From positions 1 to 12,548 of the forward strand of contig DATDSD010000056.1 of the NCBI GenBank assembly GCA_035291405.1: a stretch of DNA of 12,548 nucleotides, in the 5' to 3' direction. The translations under genes were made by a program, and so were the position numbers. Source of the stretch: UBA12026 sp035291405 (lineage in GTDB: Bacteria; Patescibacteriota; Microgenomatia; UBA8517). Of this stretch, positions 1 through 6,496 are shown in pieces; position 1 is the first letter of the stretch; each line of letters opens with the position of its first letter. The notes below the pieces were generated by a model. The model made no database searches, had not been told where the DNA came from, and saw only the letters and a program-made list of their open reading frames with translations.

Positions 1-1200
1 ACGGTCACCGTCTGGATTAAAACGGGATCAAGGAATGAAAACAGTAAGAACAATGGTATAAGCCACTTCCTGGAGCACATGGGATTTAAAGGAAGTAGCA
101 AAAGACCAACAGCCAAAGAAATTTCTGAAGTTATTGACGGAATTGGTGGAGAATTTAATGCGGGAACAGGTAAAGAATACACAAACTATTATGTTAAGTG
201 TAGAAAAGATGATATAGAAGTTGCTTTTGATGTTCTATCAGACATGATTATTAATCCAATTTTAGACGAGAAAGAGATTGAACGCGAAAAAGGAACAATA
301 ATTGAAGAAATTAGAATGTATGAAGACACTCCAATGATGAAAATTGGAGACATATTTGAAAGTCTTATTTATTCAGGAAATAACCTTGGAATGGATATTG
401 CAGGAGAAGAAAAAACAGTCTCAGAAATGAAGAGAGAAGACTTTGAAGATTACAGAAAAGCTTTTTACAACTCAAAAAACATGATGGTGACGGTAGCAGG
501 GGGGGTAATGGAAAAAGAAACGTCAAGACTTACCGAAAAGTACTTTGGGGATCTTGCAGAAAGTAATAAACAGTTTAAGGTTAAAGAATTTAAGGAAAGT
601 CAAAAGGCTTCTCAAATTAAGCTACATGACAAGAAAAAGGAACAAGCCCATGTTATTTTAGGGTTCTTGGCAGACGGTAAAAACTACAAAGGAAAATATG
701 CACAAACTATTCTTTCAACAGTTTTAGGTGGTGGAATGAGTTCAAGGATGTTTATAGAAGTTAGGGAAAGAAGAGGTCTTGCCTATGCTGTTAGAACCTC
801 AATGGATAGATATTCTGACATAGGCTACCTTGGTACTTATGCAGGTTTAGATGTAAAAAAAGCAACAGAAGCTGTAAAAGTGATGTTAGATGAATATTAT
901 AAAATTGCCAATAATAAGTTTCCTGTAACAAAAGAAGAGTTAACAAAAGCTAAAGAATTCTTAAAAGGTCATTTAGCACTATCTTTAGAAGATACATCTG
1001 ACGTTAATAGTTTTTTTGGAGATCAGGAACTTTTTAGTCATGAAGTTTTAACCCCAGAAGAAGTGTTTAAAAGAGTTGATAAAGTAACATTAGAAGAAGT
1101 GTTTTTTGAAGCTAAAAGACTTTTTGTTCCAGATAGATTAAACTTAGCTATAATTGGCCCTTATAAAAATAGTGAAGAATTTGGTAAGATAATTAAATAA
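1..1200 (+). CDS. M16-family zinc metalloprotease, 5' end outside window
   Basis: The reading frame is open from base 1, so the gene begins upstream; the ATG at 79 is internal. Just before it, bases 64-78 encode HFLEH, the inverted zinc motif HxxEH of M16 (pitrilysin, insulinase, processing-peptidase) enzymes: two His ligands and the catalytic Glu. The third ligand, a Glu 76 residues after the second His, is at 304-306 within IIEEIRMYED. The C-terminal half carries RERRGLAYAVRTS (about 760-800), the usual Arg/Tyr substrate-binding region of the second M16 domain. The visible 399 codons nearly fill the usual 400-430-residue single-chain M16B length, so only a short N-terminal part is missing. 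No membrane anchor is visible. The family degrades peptides; the substrate here is unknown. The TAA stop overlaps the next gene's ATG by one base (TAATG), suggesting an operon with translational coupling. Confidence 0.93.
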   Translation, partial: TVTVWIKTGSRNENSKNNGISHFLEHMGFKGSSKRPTAKEISEVIDGIGGEFNAGTGKEYTNYYVKCRKDDIEVAFDVLSDMIINPILDEKEIEREKGTIIEEIRMYEDTPMMKIGDIFESLIYSGNNLGMDIAGEEKTVSEMKREDFEDYRKAFYNSKNMMVTVAGGVMEKETSRLTEKYFGDLAESNKQFKVKEFKESQKASQIKLHDKKKEQAHVILGFLADGKNYKGKYAQTILSTVLGGGMSSRMFIEVRERRGLAYAVRTSMDRYSDIGYLGTYAGLDVKKATEAVKVMLDEYYKIANNKFPVTKEELTKAKEFLKGHLALSLEDTSDVNSFFGDQELFSHEVLTPEEVFKRVDKVTLEEVFFEAKRLFVPDRLNLAIIGPYKNSEEFGKIIK

Positions 1201-1865
1201 TGGAATTAGCTTCAAGTCAATTAGGTGATAGAACAATTAAAGTATTAAATTCAGTAGGAAGAGAAGGTTTAATGAGCCTCGGGAAAAGAATTCCTTTGAC
1301 ATCAGACGGTGAAGGACCAAGTTTAAATAAATTGGTTGATGAATATTGGAATTACAACCACGGAGTTCTCTTAATTCCTTCAGGGAGACATAATGGACTC
1401 TTTTTAAGAAATGCTGTTATTGAAGATACTATTGAAGTAGCTAAAAATAACAAATTTCAAAATAGTTTGAAATGTTTGGAATCTTTTGCAAAAAGACCAA
1501 TTACAGTAGAGCTTAGTTATGACCCAATAAATGGTGAGGTTTACGATGCTTCAAAGATAGATGACTCTATGCCGGATAGGTCGTGGGCACTTGCTGTTAA
1601 TCCTAGAACAGTGAATGTATCTTTTTCTAAAGATCGTCAGATCTCTGAGGTAGTCTTTGAGATAGATGATGATAGAAATGTGAGCGCTGGTTTAACAAAA
1701 GAACAAATTATGGTTATGACTTCAATAGCTCAACATAATAAAAATCACTGGAGACGAAACTCAAACCTATTAACCCCAATGCCGCAAATCAAACGAGGTA
1801 TTAGAAATACAGAAAAGTTAAGGGGAGGAGAAGACATTTGGAAGTTTTTTGCCCTCCAAAAATAA
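1200..1865 (+). CDS. Hypothetical protein, 221 aa, coupled to the M16 protease
   Basis: I do not recognise this protein. It begins with an ATG sharing its A with the protease stop (TAATG). No Shine-Dalgarno sequence precedes it, so termination-reinitiation from the protease is the likely start mechanism. The product is soluble-looking: no signal peptide and no membrane helix. It has a mixed alpha/beta appearance, with a beta-rich middle (about 98-155: ITVELSYDP, WALAVNPRTVNVSF, ISEVVFEID). Two stretches rich in polar and aromatic residues may be functional: GVLLIPSGRHNGLFLRN (about 55-71) and QHNKNHWRRNS (about 178-188). No P-loop, Cys cluster or known catalytic signature is visible. AT-rich codon use matches its neighbours, so it belongs to the core genome. 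The ORF is surely coding because of its length, coupling and codon use; its function is open. Confidence 0.8.
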   Translation: MELASSQLGDRTIKVLNSVGREGLMSLGKRIPLTSDGEGPSLNKLVDEYWNYNHGVLLIPSGRHNGLFLRNAVIEDTIEVAKNNKFQNSLKCLESFAKRPITVELSYDPINGEVYDASKIDDSMPDRSWALAVNPRTVNVSFSKDRQISEVVFEIDDDRNVSAGLTKEQIMVMTSIAQHNKNHWRRNSNLLTPMPQIKRGIRNTEKLRGGEDIWKFFALQK

Positions 1866-1909
1866 TTAGATTTTGTTATTATTAGAACTAACATGACGGA
1901 AAAAATAAC

Positions 1910-1937
1910 TATAATATTTGAATCAAAAAACGGAGGG
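1910..1937 (+). promoter_or_regulatory. -10 box and Shine-Dalgarno site for the kinase gene
   Basis: TATAAT lies at 1910-1915; no convincing -35 hexamer is present 16-18 bases upstream. GGAGGG at 1932-1937 sits 8 bases before the ATG at 1946, a classical Shine-Dalgarno arrangement. The implied leader is about 24 nt. This is one of the few core genes in the window with such a leader, which makes it a useful contrast to the leaderless starts elsewhere. Confidence 0.5.
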
Positions 1938-1945
1938 TTTATTAA

Positions 1946-3010
1946 ATGAAGGGTTTAGAATTTCCAGTAATCGGCACAAAAGTTAAAGGGTTAAATAAAA
2001 AATTTGATCTGAATTCACCAGAAGGTAGAAAAAAATATTTTGAGGCTAAAGCTGGAAATGAAATCAAGATAATAAAAAAATACTTGGAGGAAAAAACTTT
2101 TGTTGCCTATTTAATAGGTAAGAAAAACTCAGGTAAAGGAACATACTCGCAGATTTTTACTGAAATTTTTGGGGATGAAAAAATAAGCCTTGTCTCAATA
2201 GGTGATGTAGTTAGAAACGTAAGTGGTGATTGGGATAATTTTAAGAAATCAGAAAAGTTTAAGAAATTAAAAAAACTGTATAGAGGATATCTTTCTTTTG
2301 AAGAAGCTTGCGATACCCTTATTGGTAGGTCAACAGATAAATTACTACCAACAGAATTTATTTTAGCTTTATTAAAACTTCATATTGAGGATTTGAAAGG
2401 TAAAACATTATTTATTGATGGACTGCCTCGTGAGATGGATCAAGTCTCATACTCCTTGTATTTTAGGGACTTGATAGGTTATAGAGACGATCCTGATATG
2501 TTTATACTAATTGACATTCCAGAATCTGTAATTGACGAGAGAATAAAATATCGAGTTGTTTGTCCAGAATGTAAAAATACCAGAAACATCAAGTTATTAG
2601 TAACCAGTAAAATAGATTTTGATGAGAAGAGCGGTAAATATTATCTTTTATGTGATAGTCCGAGATGTTCTGGGGGACATAGAATGTTACCAAAGGAGGG
2701 AGATAACCTAGGTATAGGACCGATTAGAGGAAGGCTTGATAAAGATGAAGAAATATTAAGAAAAGCGTTTGCGCTTCATGGAATACCAAAAATTTTATTA
2801 AGAAATCATGTGTCTCTGGCTGAAAGTAAGGAATTGTTTGATGATTATGAGATAACTCCAGAATATTCTTTTGAAAGAAAGAATGGAATAATTAAAACAG
2901 TTGAAAAACCTTGGTCTATAAAAGATGATAGCGGCGTTGAATCAGTAAGCCTCCTTTCAGCTCCTGTTGTAATAGCCCTTCTGAAACAGCTTGCAGAAAT
3001 TTTAGAATAA
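1946..3010 (+). CDS. Adenylate kinase-like nucleoside monophosphate kinase with zinc-finger lid
   Basis: The protein transfers phosphate from ATP to a nucleoside monophosphate, probably AMP, in the cytosol. The P-loop is G58-KKNSGKG-T66, preceded by the buried strand VAYLI. FIDGLPRE (156-163) corresponds to the family's DGFPR segment next to the NMP site. MFILIDIPESVIDERI (185-200) precedes the lid. The lid contains CPEC (Cys206, Cys209) and CDSPRC (Cys236, Cys241), a four-Cys set that would bind zinc as in Gram-positive-type adenylate kinases. GRLDKDEE (262-269) follows, matching the Arg/Asp segment after the lid. At 354 residues it is far longer than the usual 210-220. The extra material is about 50 N-terminal residues, an enlarged lid and NMP region, and a C-terminal tail after about 300. 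The start is supported by GGAGGG 8 bases upstream. The family is clear; the preferred nucleotide is not. Confidence 0.87.
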   Translation: MKGLEFPVIGTKVKGLNKKFDLNSPEGRKKYFEAKAGNEIKIIKKYLEEKTFVAYLIGKKNSGKGTYSQIFTEIFGDEKISLVSIGDVVRNVSGDWDNFKKSEKFKKLKKLYRGYLSFEEACDTLIGRSTDKLLPTEFILALLKLHIEDLKGKTLFIDGLPREMDQVSYSLYFRDLIGYRDDPDMFILIDIPESVIDERIKYRVVCPECKNTRNIKLLVTSKIDFDEKSGKYYLLCDSPRCSGGHRMLPKEGDNLGIGPIRGRLDKDEEILRKAFALHGIPKILLRNHVSLAESKELFDDYEITPEYSFERKNGIIKTVEKPWSIKDDSGVESVSLLSAPVVIALLKQLAEILE

Positions 3011-3033
3011 GAGTTCTACTTTATTTGTACAAA

Positions 3034-3045
3034 ATTCTATAGAAT
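3034..3045. repeat. 12-bp perfect palindrome between kinase gene and tRNA genes
   Basis: ATTCTATAGAAT is its own reverse complement. It lies between the kinase stop (3010) and the 3' end of tRNA-Pro (3049), where two convergent transcripts meet. With no loop and no following T tract it is a poor intrinsic terminator. It could be a protein-binding site or chance in AT-rich DNA. Confidence 0.3.
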
Positions 3046-3048
3046 ATT

Positions 3049-3123
3049 TGGTCGGGGAGGGCAGAATTGGACTGCCTGTTTCTGCATCCCGAATGCAGCG
3101 TGTTACCGATACACTACACCCCG
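3049..3123 (-). tRNA. tRNA-Pro, anticodon CGG, CCA encoded
   Basis: Reading the minus strand from 3123, a full cloverleaf forms: acceptor CGGGGTG / CTCCCCG, D stem GTGT/ACAC with a 7-nt loop holding GG, anticodon stem CTGCA/TGCAG, and T stem GGCAG/CTGCC. The anticodon loop TTCGGGA gives anticodon CGG followed by G37. C1-G72 and A73 fit bacterial tRNA-Pro, and the CCA end is encoded (3051-3049). Oddities: a T6-T67 mismatch in the acceptor stem, T-loop TCCAATT with C instead of T at position 55, and T15/A48 instead of the usual purine-15/pyrimidine-48 Levitt pair. Confidence 0.9.
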
Positions 3124-3134
3124 AAAAAGCTATG

Positions 3135-3206
3135 TGTCCCCGGGGAGAATTGAACTTCCATTTAAGGTTTAGGAAACCTCCGTTCTATCCGTTGAACTAC
3201 GGGGAC
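3135..3206 (-). tRNA. tRNA-Arg, anticodon CCT, CCA not encoded
   Basis: On the minus strand from 3206: acceptor GTCCCCG / CGGGGAC, D stem GTTC/GAAC with loop AACGGATA, anticodon stem GAGGT/ACCTT (one G-T pair) and loop TTCCTAA giving anticodon CCT, a 4-nt variable region, T stem GGAAG/CTCCC and loop TTCAATT. The discriminator is A. The bases after it are CA then T rather than CCA, so the end must be added after transcription, unlike the tRNA-Pro 11 bases downstream. The T stem has an A51-C63 mismatch. It starts 17 bases after the stop of the PEGA gene and may be read from that gene's promoter. Confidence 0.9.
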
Positions 3207-3215
3207 AATAGATGT

Positions 3216-3221
3216 ATTTTA
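3216..3221 (-). promoter_or_regulatory. Possible -10 box for the tRNA pair
   Basis: On the minus strand TAAAAT lies 9 bases before the first base of tRNA-Arg, next to the stop codon of the PEGA gene (3224-3226). No good -35 hexamer is seen, so read-through from the gene upstream is equally likely. Confidence 0.25.
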
Positions 3222-3223
3222 CA

Positions 3224-4366
3224 CTACTTGATGCTTAATGAATATAAATTTGGAGTAGAGGAATCGGAACCTAAATTGGTAAGAATTAATAATTTGCTGG
3301 CGTTGACGTAAGGATATGCGTGTGGAGCTATGTAGTTTCCTGAAAAAACTGTTTGTCTATTTGTCCCGTCATAATCCATAATGACAATTTTTCCATCCAA
3401 ACTCTCAATTAAATGTCGTGATGTGGGTAACCAATAAAGATTAGAATTTTCCTCGCCTACATAATAATTTTTGTCTTCTTTGATATCGTAAATATACTTT
3501 TTACCTAGTTTGATATCTCTTTCCTCTTTTTGCGTTGAACTTCCTGGAAGTCTTGGAATTAAGTCGCTTTTTATTTTGGTATCTTCTAATGCCTGATACA
3601 TAATCATTGTTTCGTCAGGAGAAAATGTAAAAACTTTTGTTTGTCTTTTTAAAAGATCAATAATTTCTAGAGGAAGATTTTTTAGTTCCACGTCTTCCAT
3701 TTTTTGTTTTTCAAGCCCCCATGTTTTTAAAGTTTCCACCTTTTTATTTGAAATATTTACTCTTTGTGCCTGGGATGTGAATTCATTGGTGTTTAGTAGA
3801 TATGCTCCTATATTTGTTTCCAAAAGTAGTTCCTGACCATTAGGAGAAAAAAGATAGGTTGAACTATCAATAATACCATCAGCAATCTTTTTTGGACTGT
3901 TAGGAAAACCAATAGGTAATGTTGAGACAGACATTATCCAAAGTTCTTCATTGTTAGTGTATGCAATCTTGCCAAAATCGTCTGAAACTACTGGATTTTC
4001 TGCCCCGTTGAACGTAATTGGAGACAAAGATGGTGCAGTTTTAAAAAGTTGTGCTGTAATCTGGGTAACTTCCTCTTTTTTAACAGTTAATCTTTTGGAC
4101 CAGGTGATATATCCTTCCTTTTTTATTTCAACATCATATGAGTTTGGAGAAAGTTTAATATTTGTGTTTGTTGCTCCTTTTAAATCACCATTAATATATA
4201 TTGAGGCACCATCAGGATCAGACTTTGTGACTAGTATTCCATTGGGTAAAAATTTAAATTTATCTATATCAAAACGATACCCTCTAGCAATTAAGGCTAC
4301 AAAATAGCCGATTATTCCCACAACCAAGAATGTGGTAAAAAGGATAATTACTCTTAATTTCGTCAT
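3224..4366 (-). CDS. PEGA-domain membrane-anchored protein with beta-propeller-like C-terminal part
   Basis: The likely start is the ATG at 4366 (MTKLRVII), giving 380 residues. The frame stays open further upstream, but that part is antisense to mreB. Residues 5-27 form one strongly hydrophobic segment (RVIILFTTFLVVGIIGYFVALI), a signal anchor that places the rest outside the membrane. A PEGA domain follows at about 43-108: GILVTKSDPDGASIYINGDLKGAT, then YDVEIKKEGYITWSKRLTVKK. The remaining 270 residues contain blocks such as NPVVSDDFGKIAYTN, YLFSPNGQELLLETN, TFSPDETMIMYQ and GKIVIMDYDGTNRQTVF, which resemble the blades of a TolB/WD40-like propeller. PEGA domains occur in surface and wall-associated proteins; no enzyme function is indicated. 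Head-to-head pairing with mreB suggests an envelope role (inference). The start has no Shine-Dalgarno sequence and lies 9 bases from a -10 box. Confidence 0.82.
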   Translation of the reverse strand: MTKLRVIILFTTFLVVGIIGYFVALIARGYRFDIDKFKFLPNGILVTKSDPDGASIYINGDLKGATNTNIKLSPNSYDVEIKKEGYITWSKRLTVKKEEVTQITAQLFKTAPSLSPITFNGAENPVVSDDFGKIAYTNNEELWIMSVSTLPIGFPNSPKKIADGIIDSSTYLFSPNGQELLLETNIGAYLLNTNEFTSQAQRVNISNKKVETLKTWGLEKQKMEDVELKNLPLEIIDLLKRQTKVFTFSPDETMIMYQALEDTKIKSDLIPRLPGSSTQKEERDIKLGKKYIYDIKEDKNYYVGEENSNLYWLPTSRHLIESLDGKIVIMDYDGTNRQTVFSGNYIAPHAYPYVNASKLLILTNLGSDSSTPNLYSLSIK

Positions 4367-4375
4367 ATTATAAGT

Positions 4376-4395
4376 ATTATACAATATTGTATAAT
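4376..4395. promoter_or_regulatory. 20-bp palindrome with two outward -10 boxes (PEGA gene / mreB)
   Basis: ATTATACAATATTGTATAAT is a perfect palindrome. It carries TATAAT on the plus strand (4390-4395), 8 bases before the mreB ATG at 4404, and TATAAT on the minus strand (4381 to 4376), 9 bases before the PEGA-gene ATG at 4366. Start sites 6-7 bases past each box would leave at most 1-3 untranslated bases. No -35 consensus is seen on either side. The symmetry could also bind a dimeric regulator that would block both promoters together. Confidence 0.7.
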
Positions 4396-4403
4396 GCAAG
4401 CTG

Positions 4404-5423
4404 ATGCAAAACTTATTTATAAAGAAAAAAATTGCAATTGATTTAGGAACCGCAAATACTCTTGTCTGGGTGGCGGGTGAGGGAATCATTGCCAATGAAC
4501 CAACTGTTGTTGCTACCTCTGTAGAGGACAACAAAGTAGTGGCTGTTGGTGAGGAAGCTAAAAAAATGTTAGGTAGAACTCCTGATAGCTTGATTGCCAA
4601 TAGACCAATGAAGGATGGAGTAATTGCAGATTATCAGGTGACTGAAGCAATGCTTAAGTATTTTATAGGCAAAGTTACGGGTAAATTTATCTTTTTGAAG
4701 CCTAATGTTATGGTTTGTGTTCCTGCGGGATGCACTCAGGTTGAAAGAAGAGCCGCACTTGATGCTACACTTTCAGCAGGAGCGGCTCATGCTTATCTAA
4801 TTGATGAGCCTCTAGCAGCAGCAATTGGTGCAGGAATTCCTGTTTCAGCTCCGTCGGGTCACATGATAGTTGATAGTGGTGGTGGTTCAACTGAGGCCGC
4901 AGTTATTTCATTGGGTGGAGTTGTTGTACATAAATCTGTGCGTATTGCAGGCACAAAAATAGATGAATCAATAATTTCATTTATGAAGAAAAAACATAAT
5001 TTGGTAATTGGTGATACTACGGCAGAAGATATAAAAATTAAGATTGGTTCAGCCATAAAGCTTCCTAAAGAAGAAAAATTGGAAATTTCAGGCCGTGATT
5101 TGGTTTTTGGTCTTCCAAGAACTGTTGTTGTTACTTCTAGTGAAATTACTGAAGCCATAAAACCGACACTTCTTTTAATGATTGGGGCAATTAAGGCAGT
5201 TTTGGAAGATACCCCTCCTGAACTTGCTTCAGACATTATTGATAAAGGAATAGTTATGAGTGGAGGAACATCAATTTTAAGGAATTTTAATAAATTAATT
5301 ACAGAAGAAACTGGAGTACCAGCTCATGTTGCTGATGAACCTCTTCTTTGTGTGGTGCGGGGAACCGGACTAGTTTTAGAAAACATTGAACTTTGGAAAA
5401 GATCAGTTACAACCAAGGGATAA
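4404..5423 (+). CDS. mreB: Rod-shape protein MreB (bacterial actin)
   Basis: MreB polymerises with ATP at the inner face of the membrane and organises lateral peptidoglycan synthesis. The 339 residues match the family's usual length. Phosphate-1 loop is D13-LGTAN-T19; EPTVVA is at 32-37; IDEPLAAAIGAG (133-144) carries the catalytic Glu135; phosphate-2 loop is D157-SGGGS-T163 (the usual form is DIGGGTT, so Ser replaces Ile and the first Thr); the adenosine motif GIVMSGGTSILR is at 282-293. The start MQNLFIKKKIAIDLG gives the normal short N-terminus. An ATG ten bases upstream is in another frame. No Shine-Dalgarno sequence is present, and the -10 box 8 bases upstream implies a nearly leaderless mRNA. 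No mreC or mreD follows; the gene stands alone, divergent from the PEGA gene. Identification is firm. Confidence 0.97.
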   Translation: MQNLFIKKKIAIDLGTANTLVWVAGEGIIANEPTVVATSVEDNKVVAVGEEAKKMLGRTPDSLIANRPMKDGVIADYQVTEAMLKYFIGKVTGKFIFLKPNVMVCVPAGCTQVERRAALDATLSAGAAHAYLIDEPLAAAIGAGIPVSAPSGHMIVDSGGGSTEAAVISLGGVVVHKSVRIAGTKIDESIISFMKKKHNLVIGDTTAEDIKIKIGSAIKLPKEEKLEISGRDLVFGLPRTVVVTSSEITEAIKPTLLLMIGAIKAVLEDTPPELASDIIDKGIVMSGGTSILRNFNKLITEETGVPAHVADEPLLCVVRGTGLVLENIELWKRSVTTKG

Positions 5424-5704
5424 ATAACCTATAATTTAGGTCATTAATAATAAATTAATTGTGGATTGTTTGAGGGTAAGTACTAAATTATGAAGCTAAA
5501 TATTGAACTAATAAATTGTGCATATTTGAACAAAAATGAAATATCTCAAATGGTGAAGTATTTTATAGTAAAGTTGGCAATTTAATAAGTTTTACCTAGG
5601 TAAATATTAGTTGATTGCGGTTAAAAAAGGCCAAAAATTGATAAATTTTAGACAAAAAAAGTGAATTTAAAGATGATTTTTATTAAAAATTAGAGAAAAT
5701 TTGT
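5424..5704. other. Intergenic region of 281 bases with a 14-bp palindrome
   Basis: No convincing gene or RNA gene is visible. It contains TTTACCTAGGTAAA (5591-5604), a perfect 14-bp palindrome about 100 bases before the glycosyltransferase start, and a weak hairpin ACCTA/TAGGT just after the mreB stop with no T tract. A 31-codon frame at 5490-5585 has a short stretch resembling an internal MreB segment (see findings). TATTAA at 5681-5686 is a weak -10 candidate for the downstream gene. Confidence 0.5.
5591..5604. repeat. Perfect 14-bp palindrome, possible operator
   Basis: TTTACCTAGGTAAA reads identically on both strands and is more GC-rich at its centre than the surrounding DNA. Position and symmetry suit a dimeric repressor or activator site for the gene at 5705. 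No known regulator can be assigned. Confidence 0.4.
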
Positions 5705-6496
5705 ATGAAAAGGGGTCCAAAACACGGCAATATCTTTGGAATTAGTTTAAGTAGCACTACAACAAAAGAAGTGCTAGTTTTTGTTAGCTCAAGGCTAGAA
5801 TCAAGAGAAAAGTTTTATATAGTTACTCCAAACCCCGAAATTATGCTCACTGCAAAGAATGATTGGCTCTTAAAAGAAGCTCTTCAAAAAGCTGATTTTG
5901 CCGTACCAGACGGTATTGGACTTAAATTTGCTTATAAGTTTTTACACAATGAAAGAATTAACATTATAAAAGGCAGAGAATTGTTTATTGATTTAATTAA
6001 ATTAGCAGATGAAAAAGCCTTAAGAGTCTATTTTGTCGGTGGCGAGAATGAGGAGGCTCAAAAGTCAATTGATGTTTTATCAAAAGATTTTAAAAATATT
6101 GTTTTTAAAACCCATAAAACACCACAGTATGGGTTAAACGGACAGCCTTTTACCGAAGAGGGCAAAAAAGAGCACAAAGAGTTAATGGCATCAATTAAAA
6201 TGTTTGAACCAAACCTAATTTTTGTCGGTCTTGGAGCTCCCAAGCAGGAAAAATGGATATTAAGGTATTTTTTCAGACTCAATGCCGTTATCGGTGCAAT
6301 GACTGTAGGTGGTGTATTTAATTATATCTCCGGTAATTCCAAGTTTCCTCCAGAGTGGATGGCTAGGCTTGGTCTTGAATGGTTTTGGAGAGTAGTAAAT
6401 GAACCCAAAAGAATAAAAAGAATAATAAAGGCCACTATTGTTTTTCCTTGGACAATTATTTTAGTTAAACTTCTTAAACAAAGATTCAAAAGCTAA
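5705..6496 (+). CDS. WecG/TagA/CpsF-family (GT26) glycosyltransferase
   Basis: Members transfer a sugar, classically N-acetylmannosamine from UDP-ManNAc, to a polyprenyl-diphosphate-linked GlcNAc at the cytoplasmic face of the membrane. They make the linkage unit of wall teichoic acids or other surface glycans. The 263 residues show the family order: TPNPEIMLTAKND (41-53), ADFAVPDGIGL (63-73) with catalytic-base candidate Asp69, RVYFVGGENEEA (107-118), LIFVGLGAPKQEKW (171-184), AVIGAMTVGGVFNYISG (194-210), and the C-terminal EWMARLGLEWFWRVVNEPKRIKR (217-239), whose Arg and Trp residues contact the substrate and membrane. The acceptor sugar here is unknown. No good Shine-Dalgarno sequence precedes the ATG. 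The last 36 bases overlap the oppositely oriented sigma-factor gene. Its lipid substrate links it to the polyprenyl genes downstream. Confidence 0.92.
   Translation: MKRGPKHGNIFGISLSSTTTKEVLVFVSSRLESREKFYIVTPNPEIMLTAKNDWLLKEALQKADFAVPDGIGLKFAYKFLHNERINIIKGRELFIDLIKLADEKALRVYFVGGENEEAQKSIDVLSKDFKNIVFKTHKTPQYGLNGQPFTEEGKKEHKELMASIKMFEPNLIFVGLGAPKQEKWILRYFFRLNAVIGAMTVGGVFNYISGNSKFPPEWMARLGLEWFWRVVNEPKRIKRIIKATIVFPWTIILVKLLKQRFKS

Noticed and set aside
3048..3311. Open plus-strand frame of 87 codons
   Set aside because: It runs through the complements of two complete tRNA genes and the end of the PEGA gene; the tRNA cloverleaves explain the sequence.
4367..4600. N-terminal extension of the PEGA protein by 78 codons
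   Set aside because: It is antisense to the start of mreB, crosses the palindromic promoter, and would hide the signal anchor that fits the start at 4366.
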